A stretch of 64,000 nucleotides of DNA, taken from Scolanthus callimorphus. Taxonomy: Eukaryota; Cnidaria; Anthozoa; Actiniaria; Edwardsiidae. The position numbers and the translations under genes are program-made. The notes under the pieces are model-generated. The model did no database searches, was not told the origin of the DNA, and was given only the letters and a program-made list of their open reading frames with translations. Shown in pieces: positions 33,216 through 46,874 of the stretch (its first letter is position 1; the number at the start of each line of letters is the position of its first letter). Location of the stretch: contig CM066912.1 in NCBI GenBank assembly GCA_033964015.1, forward strand, positions 26,199,605 through 26,263,604, given 5' to 3'.

Positions 33216-34177
33216 CTAGATCATGCTCTGAGAAAATGAGGTCTGAAAAGGGGTATTGGGTACCTAAGGGGGTCGATGCCGGTACCCACCACCTCCCCTG
33301 AAAAAATTGGGTACCAGTCGAGTACAAGTGTTTTTTTTTACCTCTTCCCTTAGTGAGGATTGAAGCCCTAACGTATTTAAACTCATCGTCTCAGATAAGT
33401 TGAGGTAGGTACTGGAGCGCTTGCAAGGTACACCCTCCAAGCAAGCGCTACCCGAGTAACCATGGCAACCGGGCCACAGCTCCCCGCCCACACAGGAGTA
33501 CCCGTCACACTGAGAAGTGACTCAGTGGAATTATACTTACCTAGACCCACTCTAGCGGCGGGTGGGAGGGAAAACAACTTTCTGGAGGCAAGCACGAGTT
33601 TCTAGCTGAACTGGAAGTGCAACCAGGCCAAGGTACCCGAAGTGATGGGGAGTCCCAACGCACCGAGCAGGGGCAGATTCCCAGGAGCGCACGCTCGACT
33701 TGGTTTAACTCCGATAAAATTATTCTCATTTTATCTGCATCAAAAAATATACGGATTCAAACGAATAGTGTGGACAGGGTCTTAGTAAAAAAAATCAACA
33801 ATGGACAAATAAATCAAGCTATGAGTAGAGTATCAAAATGGTGTTTGTCTGGTTGTTTAGTGGAGGCAAAATCATGTACTCAAACGGGCAAGGTTTACCT
33901 CGCGCTCACCCCCGGCATACTACGGTCTTCCTGTTGGACTATCCGCCATCTTGGATTTTTACCCACAACACCCCTGGGACCGCCTCTGGAAAAAGAAGCT
34001 TGAAGTACACGGACTAAACAAATATTTAGGGATTCCTCAGAGATACAAGGTATGTTCATGCTAGTAGTAGTATCTATCAGTAGTAGTAATAGTCTAGTAT
34101 ATCAATTCATTTCAATGAATTAGATAGTATTTTAAAGCGCTCGGAGTCGAGTATGGAGTTTGTACTCATCTTACAAA
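33216..34177. other. Gene-free stretch
   Basis: No gene, RNA or clear transposon was recognised. A TAG-rich microsatellite patch lies at about 34070-34100. Confidence 0.4.
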
Positions 34178-35470
34178 TTCTACATCTACATCTACTTTAT
34201 TGACTGATAAAACCATCCGGTATCACATCAGTATAAATAAAAAATATACAAATCTATCTAGATAATATAATACATGGAATAAATCTATAAATAATAATTT
34301 AAAATACATTCTCTAAAACCAGTGGCCATTGTCAATTAAATATTTCGGAGCTCTCCTTTAAATCGGCCCTTATCCTCTATATCAGTAATCGAGCCTGGCA
34401 GTGTGTTCCAAAACCTAGTACACCATGGAAAAAACTATTCGCATGTTGATTGCATTTTGAATGTGCTCTATGGAAGCGCTTGGAGTTGCCATTCCTTGAA
34501 GGCCGGTCCATTGGAACCAAGAAGGGCTCTCTCTCAATGTCCACAGTTCCATAAACAACCTGGTGGAACATGGACAATCAAGAGAGAGTCCGTCTGCCCT
34601 CAAGGGATGCCACTCCAGCTCCCTCAACATTTTGTTACAACCCCTGGTTTCCCTCAAATCATTATTATGGCAAACTCTGGCTGCACTCCGCTGCACCATA
34701 TCAAGGCGTGTTTATCCTTTTGGAGATGCGGGTACAAGGCAGAGTTTGCATATTCCAGCTTCGGTCTAACTAGACTGCAATAAAGTTTGGACTTGCAGTC
34801 TGCCGAGGCTGTTCTGAAATTTCGCCTAATACCCCAAGGGTCTGGTTTGCACTAGATGTAATTTGTGCAATATGCTTATCCATTTTAGATCCCCTGAGAG
34901 TAGAACTCCTAGATAGGAGTGATGGTGAACCCTCTCCAAAATCTGGTTATTCAGTGTATAGGGAAGCCTGGAATGTTTGCTCTGCTTGTGGAAAAGCACA
35001 TAGTGTGACATTTGTCCACATTGAAGGCCATTTGCCAATCCCTCTCCCATCTACTTAAAGCATCTAATCACTTTGTAAGTCAGGCTATCATTTGGGCATT
35101 CAATGGTGCGGTATAAAAGGCAGTCATCTGCAAAAAGCCTGATAGTTGACGAGATATTTAGAGGGAGATCATTTACAAAAAGCAGGACAGAAGTGGTCCT
35201 AAAACTGTTCCTTGAGGTACACCAGAGGTGACAGAGCATTGACTGGATGTTGCACCCTCAAGTGTGACACACTGAGATCGCTGAGTGAGAAAATCTTCCA
35301 TCCAGGCCAACAAGCTACCCCTGATACCATAATAGCTTAATTTGTAAAGTAGCCGTCTATGAGGTACTCGGTCAAAGGCTTTTGAGAAATCTAAGATAAA
35401 GGCATCGACCCGTTTCCCTTGATTTACAGCACTTACTAAGTCATGGCATGTTATAATCAATTGTGTCTCA
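34178..35470 (-). pseudogene. Degenerate non-LTR retrotransposon, RT domain and 3' end
   Basis: On the minus strand, frames in order show VDAFILDFSKAFDRVPHRRL (RT block A), SVTSGVPQGTVLGPLL (block B), IRLFADDCLLYR (catalytic FADD box), HSYLGVLLSGDLKW and VQRSAARVC with LRELEWHPL (thumb and C-terminal part). Then comes a 3' UTR ending AATAAAGTAGATGTAGATGT at 34178, a repeat-type tail. Several frameshifts and one missing 5' half make it dead. The motifs fit a CR1/Rex/jockey-like RT. Confidence 0.85.
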
Positions 35471-35550
35471 CAGTTCCTCCTTTGCGGAAACCGTGCCCTA
35501 ATTGCCCTAAACTGGCTAAAAAAGTAGCTTTCGCTGGACTCTCGTAGCGG

Positions 35551-35660
35551 AAAGAACTCTTTTACACTTCTCTACACTTTCCCTCCTACAAAATAATTGA
35601 AAATAACTCTTTTACACTTTACTACACCTTTCTCTCCTACGAAATAGCTCTTTTACATTT
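35551..35660. repeat. Imperfect ~58-bp tandem repeat
   Basis: CTCTTTTACACTT...CCCTCCTACAAAATA recurs about two times. Confidence 0.7.
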
Positions 35661-35998
35661 CTGAAAAACTGCTCACTAATGTTATTGATATCATTTATGT
35701 CCATAGTCCGGCATCCTAATCTACAACACACACACATGCACTGAGTGTAAAGTCTGTAATACAAACAAAGAGGCAGATCTCGATCCAGCATTTCCTCCAG
35801 AGTCTGATTATGCGTTATGTCAGTCTGTGGACATCGCCTTTACAGCAACTAGGGATCTGGGCATCATCCATTTCTGCTCTTATGCCACATATGACACAAC
35901 TTGTGTGGGGCCTCCTCACAACTTGTGGTCAACTTCTCTGAAAAGTGCTTTTTTCAGACTTCCTTTTCTTCACAACATGATCAGAACTTTACATCTAG

Positions 35999-36142
35999 AT
36001 AACACTTTTTTTTTCTTCTTCTTCTTCTTTGGACTTACTTGATCTTTCTTACTTTTTTTCTTTTCTTTTTCTTTTCCTGTTCTTCTTTTCCTTTTTTCTT
36101 TCTTTTTTTTTTTCTTCTTTTTCTTTTTTTCCTTTTTTTTAT
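35999..36142. repeat. Polypyrimidine (T/C) tract
   Basis: About 140 bp almost entirely T and C with TTCTTC-type units, interrupted by one short mixed patch. The overlapping ORF is low complexity and not a gene. Confidence 0.85.
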
Positions 36143-38336
36143 CTTTGACATGCCTCTCTGCGCTCAGCTGGTTTGGAAACTTGCAAAATACTTCAAAGGA
36201 CCCTCAGGCTTCCTGTGCACAAAACATCTCCACGATCTCGGGGGCCTGGGTGAGCTAGTCTCTTCCTCGAAAATCACCATTTTGTCAACAGCAAAATGTC
36301 TAGTCCGTATTCACAATAAAAGTAACTGAAATTTGGTTCAGCCACCACAAGAGTCCTTCTTGTCTATTTCTGGGAATAAGTTCGACCAGTTGGGATGTTG
36401 TTTGAATGTCTGAAGACTTCAGGGTCGGTTTAGCGATCGATCCGCTTGGTTTCTCTCCACTCGTACAAGAACTTCATTCAGGTTGGCCAATTCTTGCTTT
36501 AACTAGAACTTGAGTGATTATTTCCTTTAGAATAATTCCTCTTCCATAGTCTGATTGCACCTTGAACCAAACTCTGTAAATCCTTTGCTCTGATGCGATT
36601 GAAATCTCCGTCCCGATCTCTGTTTTCCTGGCGCTTCCACCCCTGGGTAAAGTTCACTTAAGTTCACTTATGTCCGTTGTATATTGTATTTGGTGAGGTT
36701 CTCATAGAGAAAATATTATCAGGTGCCTCCTAGTATTTCCCAGGCAGCAACTTTTGAATATCATATTACAGAAGAGAAACACTTGCAAACAGCAAAATAA
36801 CCAGCGACATTTCAGGAGGGTGTGTTCTTGTACCTTTGTTTATTAATTGCTGTCACTTTTCTTTGTTTTTTGCTTCTTTTTTACAATGAACTGATTGATG
36901 GTGAGAGGAATGAGACTGATTGATGGTGAGAGGGGGATACTCGGATATAAAAATGACTCTGGGGTCAGACATATTTTTGGGGTAAGAAATTTGTAGTACT
37001 GGTAAAAGTACTTTTGGGGGCTCAAAATTCTACAGGTTTTTTTTGCTGGTCCCCTAGTTCTGTGTGTCTGTTACTTTATGGGCCCTGCCAAGCGAAAAGG
37101 GAAATACCCTATACAGAGAAATATTCTATACAATGATAGCGTGCTTGCAGGCAGTATTGGGTGTATTTATTGTGGAAAACTGGTCCGTTCGCTGATCGGG
37201 CCCCTCAAAATTCCAATATGGCGCCCGATCAGCGAACGCATGGGGTTTTCCGCGATAAAATCTCCCAGTACCGTCAGCAAGCAGGCTAATACCTATGTTG
37301 TATTGTGAATGTGCGCATTCTGATTGGTTAAAAGGCGTGTTTGTAAGAGACCTGAGAAACACGATTGTCACGCAACGCTGTCGTGCGTGTGTATGTATTT
37401 TTAAAAGCAATAAAAATACTTTCTGCGTGCTCTCTGGTTTCTTACAAACACTCGGGGAATGTTGGTCGAACTGATAAAACTTGAAAGACACTCAGCTTCG
37501 GCACGTGTCTTTCAAGTTTTGATCAGTTTCCCCAACATCCCCCTCGTGTTTGTAAGAAAGCAGAGAGCACGCGGAAAGTACTTTTATTGCTTAAGTCAAA
37601 TGTCTGTTTTGAAGAATGTTAGGCAGCTACTTTGTGTACCTAAAAATGTATTAATCTTAACAATTCAATTCAAACAATTTTATTTCACACTAATAAATGG
37701 TCTCAACGGCAGTAGATTGCTAATCAACTTTATAAAAATTATGAAGGTTTTAATAGACATGTTTCGACAGTTTCGACTGTCATCATCAGTGAGTTATTGT
37801 ATGTGTTTTACAAGCCGAGTAAATAGTAACACTAATAAATTTTATTTACAGAATACATATTTAAAAACGCTGTAGAACATGACAAAAAAGTAATAAGGAG
37901 AAGAGAACTTGTGAATAATTTTTTTTGTGTGTGTGAGCAGTGCCCAAAGGAGCGAATTGCTTTCGAGTTGGACACTGCTTACATGTTGAGCATTTGTGAA
38001 TTTACAATGGCACAGCAATGTTTGCATGGCACAGCAGAGATCTGGCAGTTTAAATTTCCAATTTACATATTCACATTAGTATGAAACTCTCTATAAGGGA
38101 CCTTTTTGCTTGGTGGAGCTCATATATGTTCATGATCTGCATGAAGCTGCTGAACCACTTTGCCTTATGTAGACATTTCAAAGCCTTTTAGTGGTGGATG
38201 ATATTTCTACCTTTTTAGGAGGCCAGAAAAAACAGTTCAGTAGTTTAGGGACTTGAAATAATGAACCAAATGAAAAATCCATTGAAATCCTAAATCAGTA
38301 CAGTCATGTTAGTGGTATTGTGTTATCAAATTTCAG
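36143..38336. other. Gene-free region with two small palindromes
   Basis: About 37160-37262 is an inverted element (TTCGCTGATCGGGC and GCCCGATCAGCGAA). About 37459-37545 is a hairpin (ACTTGAAAGACAC and GTGTCTTTCAAGT with AACTGATAAAAC / GTTTTGATCAGTT). At 37740-37800 GACTGTCATCATCAGTGA is a widely seen repeat motif. A minus-strand ORF here is not convincing. Confidence 0.5.
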
Positions 38337-38342
38337 GCTAAG

Positions 38343-39821
<1,479 letters not shown>

Positions 39822-41796
39822 CGCGCCAATTTTCTAGCCATGATATGTCTAGAATTGTTGAGGTGAACATATTGAAATCATGAATGTTGGTGTCGCCTTT
39901 CTCCGCATTTGCCGGCGGCACTCAAGTGGGGAACGTTGCTGAACAAATATGTAGAGCCCCTAGAAACCAGTCACGTTTCAGTGAGGCCTAGTTAGACTTC
40001 ACGAGCCGGAGGTGGGGGAATAGGTAGTAAATTACATAATTCAACTCAAATCTTGCAACTACCAGACGCCAAGAATTCCGCAACTATGGGATCCCTTTGG
40101 TGGTTTAATATTCCAGGATATGTATAATTTGATGCTGATATTGAAGGTGTCTTAATGGGGATAAGGCGAGATAAGGAAACAGTGTGCCAATTTGGAGCTG
40201 GACCTACCAGGCCCCAGGAATTCCGCGCCGATGGATCCCTTTGGTGGCCTAATATTCCAGGTATGTATTGTTTGATGCTGTTACTGAAGGTGTCTAAATA
40301 GGAACTATTGACTGGTCGCAAATAAAATGAAAAATAGGTAAGGTGAAAAAAACTACAAAAAATAGTGTAGTATGTCGAGCTATATATATAGCATGTATGT
40401 AGGTCAATTGTCCGATTTCTAAATGCCGACAGTGCTCAACCGTTAAGGGAGCTTAGATAAAAGACGTATGCGGTTTAGCAAACTTTATTCGCCCATTGCC
40501 CTACAGCTTTTACAAGTAGCATGTACATAAATATTAAAATAGTAATAAATAGTCATTTGACTATATTCATAAAAATCCGTTCAGTTTACTTCATTCAAAC
40601 AAGCATAAAAACGAGTGATCTCGAGGAAGACACATGTAGAGACCAAGGCCGTAGCTAGAAATTTTTGACTGGGGAGGCAAGCCTTGGTCATTCTTTGTTT
40701 TTGCTGGGGAGGCAAGCCGATTTTTCCTCACATGTTGACACAATTTTACTTCGCTGGGGGACGGGGGGGCAACTGCCCCCTCTGACCCTACGCTAGCTAC
40801 GGCAGGGCACACATGAGCATCTCTCGTATAGACCTTTTTCCAAAATGGCCGCCGCAAATTCACATCTCTTAAATTAAACTTACTGAAAATCAAATACTGG
40901 CACTAGAACGAGTATCCTCACATTAGTAATCCATTAAATTTTCGTTATGCCAAATGCCATGTCGGCTGAGAATTAGAGTCTGAAATTTGAAAATCTTACA
41001 GAGATTTGTATGACTGGGGGTATGCGTCATACCCCCAGTCATACAAACGTCTGTAAATTTTCAAATTTTCAACGTTTCGTTTTCTCGGAATGTTGGATAT
41101 AATGGAGTGAAATTTTGTAGTTTTACTAAAGTGATGATGGGTCATCTAGTGCTGGTTTTCATTTTTAACAAAAATCGATTTGAATTTTCGGTGGCCATTT
41201 TGGAAAAAGGTCTATTTCATGACCCGCTTTTTGGAGTTCATTTTGTGCGCGTGTTTTGCGGCGCGATGTGGGACCCGTCCTCGTGCTCCCAACTTCAACG
41301 TTCCTATACCTCGTTCTTTCATTTTGCAAGGAAGTCTTTGTCCTGGTTCATGTGCTGGCAGGCCTTCGCCACAAACACATTACATCAGAGGTGATATTTT
41401 GTTTTTAAAAACAATCACTAAATATAGACATTTCTGTGCTTGATTCTTACCGTCCGATTGAAAAACCTCGGAATAGAAGCTTTCACTTCAAGTTTTCCCA
41501 ACTAACTCTTGGCTGTCAAATTGCGAATACTCACGACAGTCATGTGAAATCCGCTCTAAACAGGAACTACAATCGTGTATTAGCCTGTAATGCATGAATG
41601 GTTTCTACTTGATACCAAATACCGCATTCGCTCGATCGAACTATGTGGTAATATAATTATTCTAAAGGGCGCTTGAATGTAGACTTATAAAAATATCTTT
41701 GATTCACATTCCGTCCAAGAAATGTCAAGAAAGATCCTACCAAGGAAAGGATTATATATGGTTATACATGCATTGCTAGGCACCTGCTAAATTCGA
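39822..41796. other. Gene-free region with small repeats
   Basis: A tandem duplication of about 130 bp (GATCCCTTTGGTGG...GATGCTG) lies at 40068-40305. A MITE with GGCCGTAGCTAG/CTAGCTACGGC ends is at 40641-40804. A palindrome around GACTGGGGGTATGCGTCATA is at 40977-41082. No gene was recognised. Confidence 0.55.
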
Positions 41797-42022
41797 TGTT
41801 CCATTGGCGACTTTTAGCTGTCAATCAAACCAAACCGCTGGATTCGGCTACTTCAGTGGGTCGACATTGATTGCAAAATCAATCAAATTATTTAAAGCTA
41901 TTCTTTGGCTTTCTGGCCTAGAATGATCAACTTTTGGCTCAAGGAAATTGACATTACAATTCCCTTGCTGAGAATCGCTAATCGCAACAGTGAATTTGAG
42001 GTCGCGTAGCACTTGTTAGCTA
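41797..42022. mobile_element. About 225-bp MITE, copy 1
   Basis: It shares GGCTACTTCAGTGGGTCGAC, TCAATCAAACCAAA and the AACAGTGAATTT-type end with the reverse complement of 52908-53150. The ends are inverted (CGACTTCAAAATTCA-like). Confidence 0.7.
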
Positions 42023-42095
42023 GACTTGCGAGCCATTGTTTCTTTGTGTGTGTGTGTTTTTTTTTTTCGGAAGGTCAGATTGTCACAACCAATCA

Positions 42096-42202
42096 GGTAT
42101 TTGTCCTGATTGATGTACCGTGATTCAGATAACTCCTGAATTATCGTATAATCAATAATCAGTCATTTCGCGATAAATATTGTCACTTGTTCTCTCAATG
42201 TC
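42096..42202 (+). promoter_or_regulatory. Shared 5' region of GT14 copy A
   Basis: A block with TCCTGATTGATGTACCGTGATT, GAATTATCGTATAAT and CGATAAATATTGTCACTT lies directly before the start codon. It aligns with 48150-48266 and 56479-56587 upstream of the two paralogues. Conservation of this block and of the first exon shows it is a promoter/5' UTR copied with the genes. No clear TATA box is assigned. Confidence 0.6.
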
Positions 42203-44165
42203 ATGTTGAGGAAGCTGATTAAGCGGAGGTTGTTTGCCTTGGTGTGCTTCGGAATCATTTTCGTGGCAGTCTGTACATATTCCATGCTAACCAAACTTAT
42301 AATGAGAACAACAAACAGGGTAAGTGGTTGAACTGTCTTTTGGCTAAAACTAGTTCAAAAAGTCTTTCAACTTTTATTTTGTTCTTTACGCACCACATTT
42401 CCTGCGTTGCTCCAGAAGATCTTAGCAATTTTCAAATCAGCTCAAAGCAATGGTTACATGATACGACGGCAAACTTCAACATCATTGATCGATCATTGAG
42501 CATGAGAGTATGATTCTAGCGTAAAAAACAGGTTCTTATTTGATTTAAAATACAACAAAACATGGGGTTTGAACAGACAAGCTTATCCTAACAGGTTCTT
42601 AAAATACAGGTTCTTTGAATATCCCTTTCAAACGTTTTCCAAGGCAACAAAACTGATAGGGAGATGTCGAAACAAAGCGATGGCTGACCAGTGAAGCGAG
42701 TGAAAGCCCCGCATAGCTAGCGCCTAACTGTGTTTGGTTTCTCAATAGCTGTATTCACACTAGAGACGGAAAACTCGTCTGAGACGAGTTTCTCGTCAGA
42801 AAAAGTTCCTGTCTTATGTCAATTCTATAGGATTATTCAAAGCTTCAGGAGGCTAGATTCCGCTAAGAAAATAGCACGAAAAAAGCGATATCGCCTTTTT
42901 GAGTGCTACTTTCGGCGGAATCTACCGACTGAACGCTTTGAATATACTTGAATCCTATGATATCTCGTCCTCGATTTACACAAAAAAGAGATCATAGGAT
43001 TCTACTCAGAAACACTTGCTCATGTTATCTGTCTAAACTTTGTTCTTCAAAAAAATGTTTTCGCGTGATCACAGAAGAACAGGGAACCATATTCAAGTCG
43101 AGAAACTCGTCTCAGACGAGTTTTTCGTCTCTAGTGTGAATACAGCTAATGATAGGTGACCAACTGGGCGCGCTGTAGAAGAATCCTGGGCGCCAACGAG
43201 ACCGCAACCGGAACTAGTAGACCACCATGGGGTAGCAAGCGGGTTGTATGTTCAAACGTGGAATACATGCATTTGGAGCCATCCTTTGAGGAACAAAAAA
43301 CCCTCTTGCTTATGGGATGTTTGTTTACAAAGACGAGAATCTGGTTAAAAAACTCCTCGAAGCAATTTATATGCCACACAATGTCTACTGTATCCATGTA
43401 GACACGAAGCAGAGTGCGTCATTTTATCGAGCAGTGTATGAGATGGTATCATGCCTGGACAATGTTTTCCTGCCACCCATCCAGTGCAGATCAATTGGGG
43501 AGACATAACATTGGTAGATGCAATCCTTGGGTGCATGAAGGATCTCGAAGCTCATAGAATAAAATGGAAATATTTTATATACCTTGTAGGGCAGGATTTC
43601 CCTTTGTACCATAACTCAGAAATAGTGCGTGCAGTCCAGGCTTTGAATGGTTCCAATTTGTTGGACAGTTATCCCTTTCCAGCACACAACCAAATCCGAA
43701 CCTTATATGTCTATAACGGATTGAAACGAACAAATACCAGGCATTCGCCGCCTCCGTACAACATAACAATCAAAAAGGGTTCCGTACATGGAATCTATTC
43801 CAGGAATTTCACAAAGTATTTATTGCACAGCAAAGTTGCGCAGGATTTTCTTAGTGGTGTAGAGTCACCAGAACCCTGATGAGACATTCTTTCCCTCTCT
43901 TCACGCCCATCTTGGTGGCTCGCAAGGCCTTGAGTGTATAAAGACAGCACGATGGCGCGGACATGGAGTGTGTCATGGCAAGTTGATTCGAAGCGTCTGT
44001 TGGCTCGGTATTGAAGACCTGAAATGGGTTCTTAGCCCAGCGTATAGCCCGAGGTTGTTTGCTCATAAAATTCCATTTGATGAGAGGTCAGAACTTCTAG
44101 ACTGTCTCACGTTGTCACTGAGAACACAACAACGGATTTACCCAGTGGATAGAGTAGGCCATTAG
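42203..44165 (+). pseudogene. GCNT1-like: GT14 beta-1,6-N-acetylglucosaminyltransferase-like gene, copy A
   Basis: Exon 1, 42203-42319 (117 nt, ends AGG/GTAAGT), encodes a type II anchor: basic LRKLIKRR then a hydrophobic stretch. The catalytic exon runs to the stop at 44165 and shows RCRRILGANETA, EYMHLEPSFEE, KLLEAIYMPHNVYCIHVD, INWGDITLVDAILGCMKDLE, YLVGQDFPLYHNSEIV, SPPPYNI..KGSVHGIYSRNF, NPDE and WLGIEDLKWVLSPAYSPRLF. These match core-2 GlcNAc transferases (family GT14), Golgi enzymes that branch O-glycans. It has at least four 1-base losses (near 43300, 43473, 43854 and 43870, mostly in runs), and a 399-bp MITE splits the catalytic exon upstream of RCRR. Probably non-functional as written. 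Confidence 0.82.
42748..43146. mobile_element. Complete 399-bp MITE with TA duplication
   Basis: Ends GCTGTATTCACACTAGAGAC and GTCTCTAGTGTGAATACAGC are perfect 20-bp inverted repeats, continuing to about 50 bp with CTCGTCTGAGACGAG. TA flanks both sides (Tc1/mariner type). Alignment to copy C places the insertion inside the GT14 catalytic exon of copy A. A truncated relative is at 1-278. Confidence 0.92.
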
Positions 44166-45120
44166 AATTAACATTTAGAACCTAGAATTTTCAAGGTTGG
44201 GCGACCCGTTGGAGTTTGAAGTTTTCTGTAAGGCGACAACGTTGTGCCGCGCTGCGACCGTGACCGTGCCGTATCTACATTCCGTATCTACAGCAGGCAA
44301 GGCACGGCGCGGCACTTTTCACAGTCATACGTAATCTGTTTTAGTAATAGTAATATAGTAATAGTAATCAGCAAAATATTGCTCTAAAATGGAAACATAG
44401 CACGCTAAAAATGTAAGGCTCATATTCAGGTCGATGTTGTGAATGCTCAAACTATCGTGTGGGGCTTTCTTTTTCTTTCACATCAAGATAGATGTGTCGC
44501 TTTTGTCAATGCCAACCCGTGCGTGACGCGGGCTACCTGTGTAGGTATTTCCGAGCTCCTGGGGACCAAAATAAAGATGGCGGCTACACGAACAACTTTT
44601 ATCTCCAAATCTGCAAGTTTTGACGGACCTTTTGACAATTTAGGGTAAGAAATAAGCTAGGAAAACTTCTGGAGCTCCAAATATGGTAAGTAGAAACTTC
44701 CATATAAGGAAATTTTAGAAAACGACACATTTCAACGAGAACTTTCTTGATATGTTTTTTTTAAGTAATCATCCATGCAAGAAGGAACCGATACTCCATT
44801 GTTCTACGGCATTCAGGGTTCCCCACATAGGATATGTTCCATTTGTTTATCACAGAAAGTTGTCATGACTAGTAACATAATACAAGTGAAACGATTATTG
44901 ATTTCGACTTGCTTGAGAAAATATGGCGATAATAACTCTCCAGACCAATCAGATTAAAGAAAAACAAAGGAAAGAGAATCACTATTTTACGCTAGGTTCC
45001 CCATATACGAAGTCTTTAAAACTCGTATATCCTGTATATGTGTACCACACGTGCTTATATCTTACCATAAATTCTGAGAAAAGTATTTCTTTCATGGTAA
45101 TTTGACCAATTTTTTGTGTC
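44166..45120. other. Intergenic region with two dispersed repeats
   Basis: 44231-44342 is copy 2 of the GTGCCGCG/CGCGGCACTTTTCACAG MITE. 44501-44699 is copy 2 of the ATGGCGGC block also seen at 5154-5350; here ATG GCG GCT opens 23 codons and meets a donor-like GG/GTAAGA. Nothing else was seen. Confidence 0.6.
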
Positions 45121-45123
45121 TAA

Positions 45124-45496
45124 GGCCTAATTCATACGTCGATCTTTTGCCGCGTCAATTCAAATTGGGATTAAGGTCGACTTGAATTAATAGAAATCGT
45201 CTCTGATTCAGACGTCGATCGTAATCTGCCGATCTCAATAAATAAAATTGAGCCAACAAGCAGTCGATCTGCGGCGACCGCACAGATAAACATTGGGTGA
45301 GCAATTAGAATTGACGCATGAAGAAGAGCGGTGTTTGAATCAACGCCGATCTTTAGTCGTTTTGAGCGACACAAGCGGTCGTTTTCATCTTGGCGTCGCT
45401 CTTAATTCAGTGGCTGATTCATACGTCGATCTTCTCATGCGCTTATTACAAATAATTAGAATTGACGCGGCAAACAATCGACGTATGAATTAGGCC
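45124..45496. mobile_element. PIF/Harbinger-type MITE with TAA target duplication
   Basis: Ends GGCCTAATTCATACGTCGAT and ATCGACGTATGAATTAGGCC are 20-bp perfect inverted repeats, flanked by TAA at 45121-45123 and 45497-45499. Internal copies of ATACGTCGATC and TTAGAATTGACGC add symmetry. Confidence 0.88.
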
Positions 45497-46492
45497 TAAG
45501 CCAATGAAATCGCCGATATTTTCAATAGAAAATAATTGCATTCCAGCATGCTCTGCCGTTGGCTTGGGTAGTTCTTACACGGACCATTACTTAATTTTGT
45601 GAGTTTATACACATTCTTCGTTCTATTAGTAGTTTTTAATAGAACGAAGATAATGGAAATATAGTCATGTTCCAAAATGATGATAATCTTAATTTTAAGT
45701 TCGAGATCATGATGAGTCTATGGTGACAGCCATTTGACGGCCTTCCCTGATGCTGAAACGGGGCACATGGCCGGGGACATCAACCAGTGTATCGGCGTGT
45801 TTTTTTTTTTTCATAACTGGTTGAATAACACCAATATTCGTTTGCCAGTCGTCTTTCCAACCTATGCCTTCGACTTCCACGCTGTGCAAGGAATTTTTGG
45901 GACATAAAAAGATCCTTTCCCTATGCACGCGTCATTAAAAGGGACTCTCGCACTCTTGCTGGCCACTTCTCTGACAAGAAAATAGCTCAAATCGCAATCC
46001 AATTCCATCCTTTTGATAACAGGTCAAAACAACCTAGAATCGCATTTGTCTAACACTTGAAAGGTTTTTCTATTATTCTGGAGGATTATTTTGATTACTA
46101 CGGGCAAATTTACATGGTGTCCACGGTGGACGAATCTCGTACCCAGACCTCCCCGGCTCGTCTGCTCTTCTTGGGACATCCATTTGAGGGCCTTCGCTAG
46201 ATTTTTAACGTTTAGGCCGAGTGCGCAGAAACGTGTTTCTGTATCTCAACGGCTCTGTATCATTTCTCGCGCGTGTACCCTTGCGAGGTGATGAGCCGGG
46301 GAGCTCTAGGTTCGAGAATGAGCGTCCTTAGTTAATAGCGTGACATAGCAATCAATCAATCAATCAATTTATTTGCATTCCATATACATAAATGGTATTG
46401 CAAGTAATAATATGGTATTATAAAGTTACAGAGAGAGACAGTCTTCTTTCAAAAGCTACATGTACAAAGTGGGCTAGCTTTTACATACAAAT
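45497..46492. other. Intergenic region with repeat copies
   Basis: 45958-46127 matches 19070-19268. 46135-46318 is a copy of the CTCCCCGGCTCGT repeat. A short (AATC)n lies at about 46352-46370. A 12-bp inverted TTCGTTCTATTA / TAATAGAACGAA hairpin is at about 45615-45650. Confidence 0.55.
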
Positions 46493-46874
46493 AATGGGGA
46501 GTTTGCAGGTGTTGCGTGACATTTTGAATTTTGATCCTAGCAAAATAAAAACACCATATTTGAAAAGAGCTCACCGAAATGTGTGAAATCCTCAAATTTG
46601 AGGTGATTTCGACAAATAACACAGAAGTTATGAGCGTCGGAAGTTGGTTGTTTTCCTATAGGTTTAATGTTGTGGTGGGCAACAGTTGCCCACCAAGACA
46701 TTAAACCTATAGAGAAACAGCCTACTTCGGGCGCCAATAACTGCTAATATTTATCCAAATCAACTCAAATTTTCGGCTTTTTCTAATTTCGGCAAGCTCT
46801 TTTCAAATATGGTATTTTCGTTTTGTTAGGATCAAGATTCAAAATGTCACGCAACACCTGCAAACTCCCCATTA
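46493..46874. mobile_element. Foldback element with ~100-bp arms
   Basis: Left TAATGGGGAGTTTGCAGGTG and right CACCTGCAAACTCCCCATTA are inverted and continue through ACACCATATTTGAAAAGAGC. A second inverted pair (CCTATAGGTTTAATGTTGTG with ACATTAAACCTATAG) sits in the centre. Confidence 0.85.

Noticed and set aside
35827..36329. Plus-strand ORFs over the T/C tract
   Set aside because: Low-complexity Phe/Leu product of a polypyrimidine tract with no family motif.
37740..37800. Hammerhead-ribozyme-like CTGATGA...GAAAC on the minus strand
   Set aside because: Stem II could form, but there is an extra base after CTGATGA and no convincing stems I or III around a GTC cleavage site.
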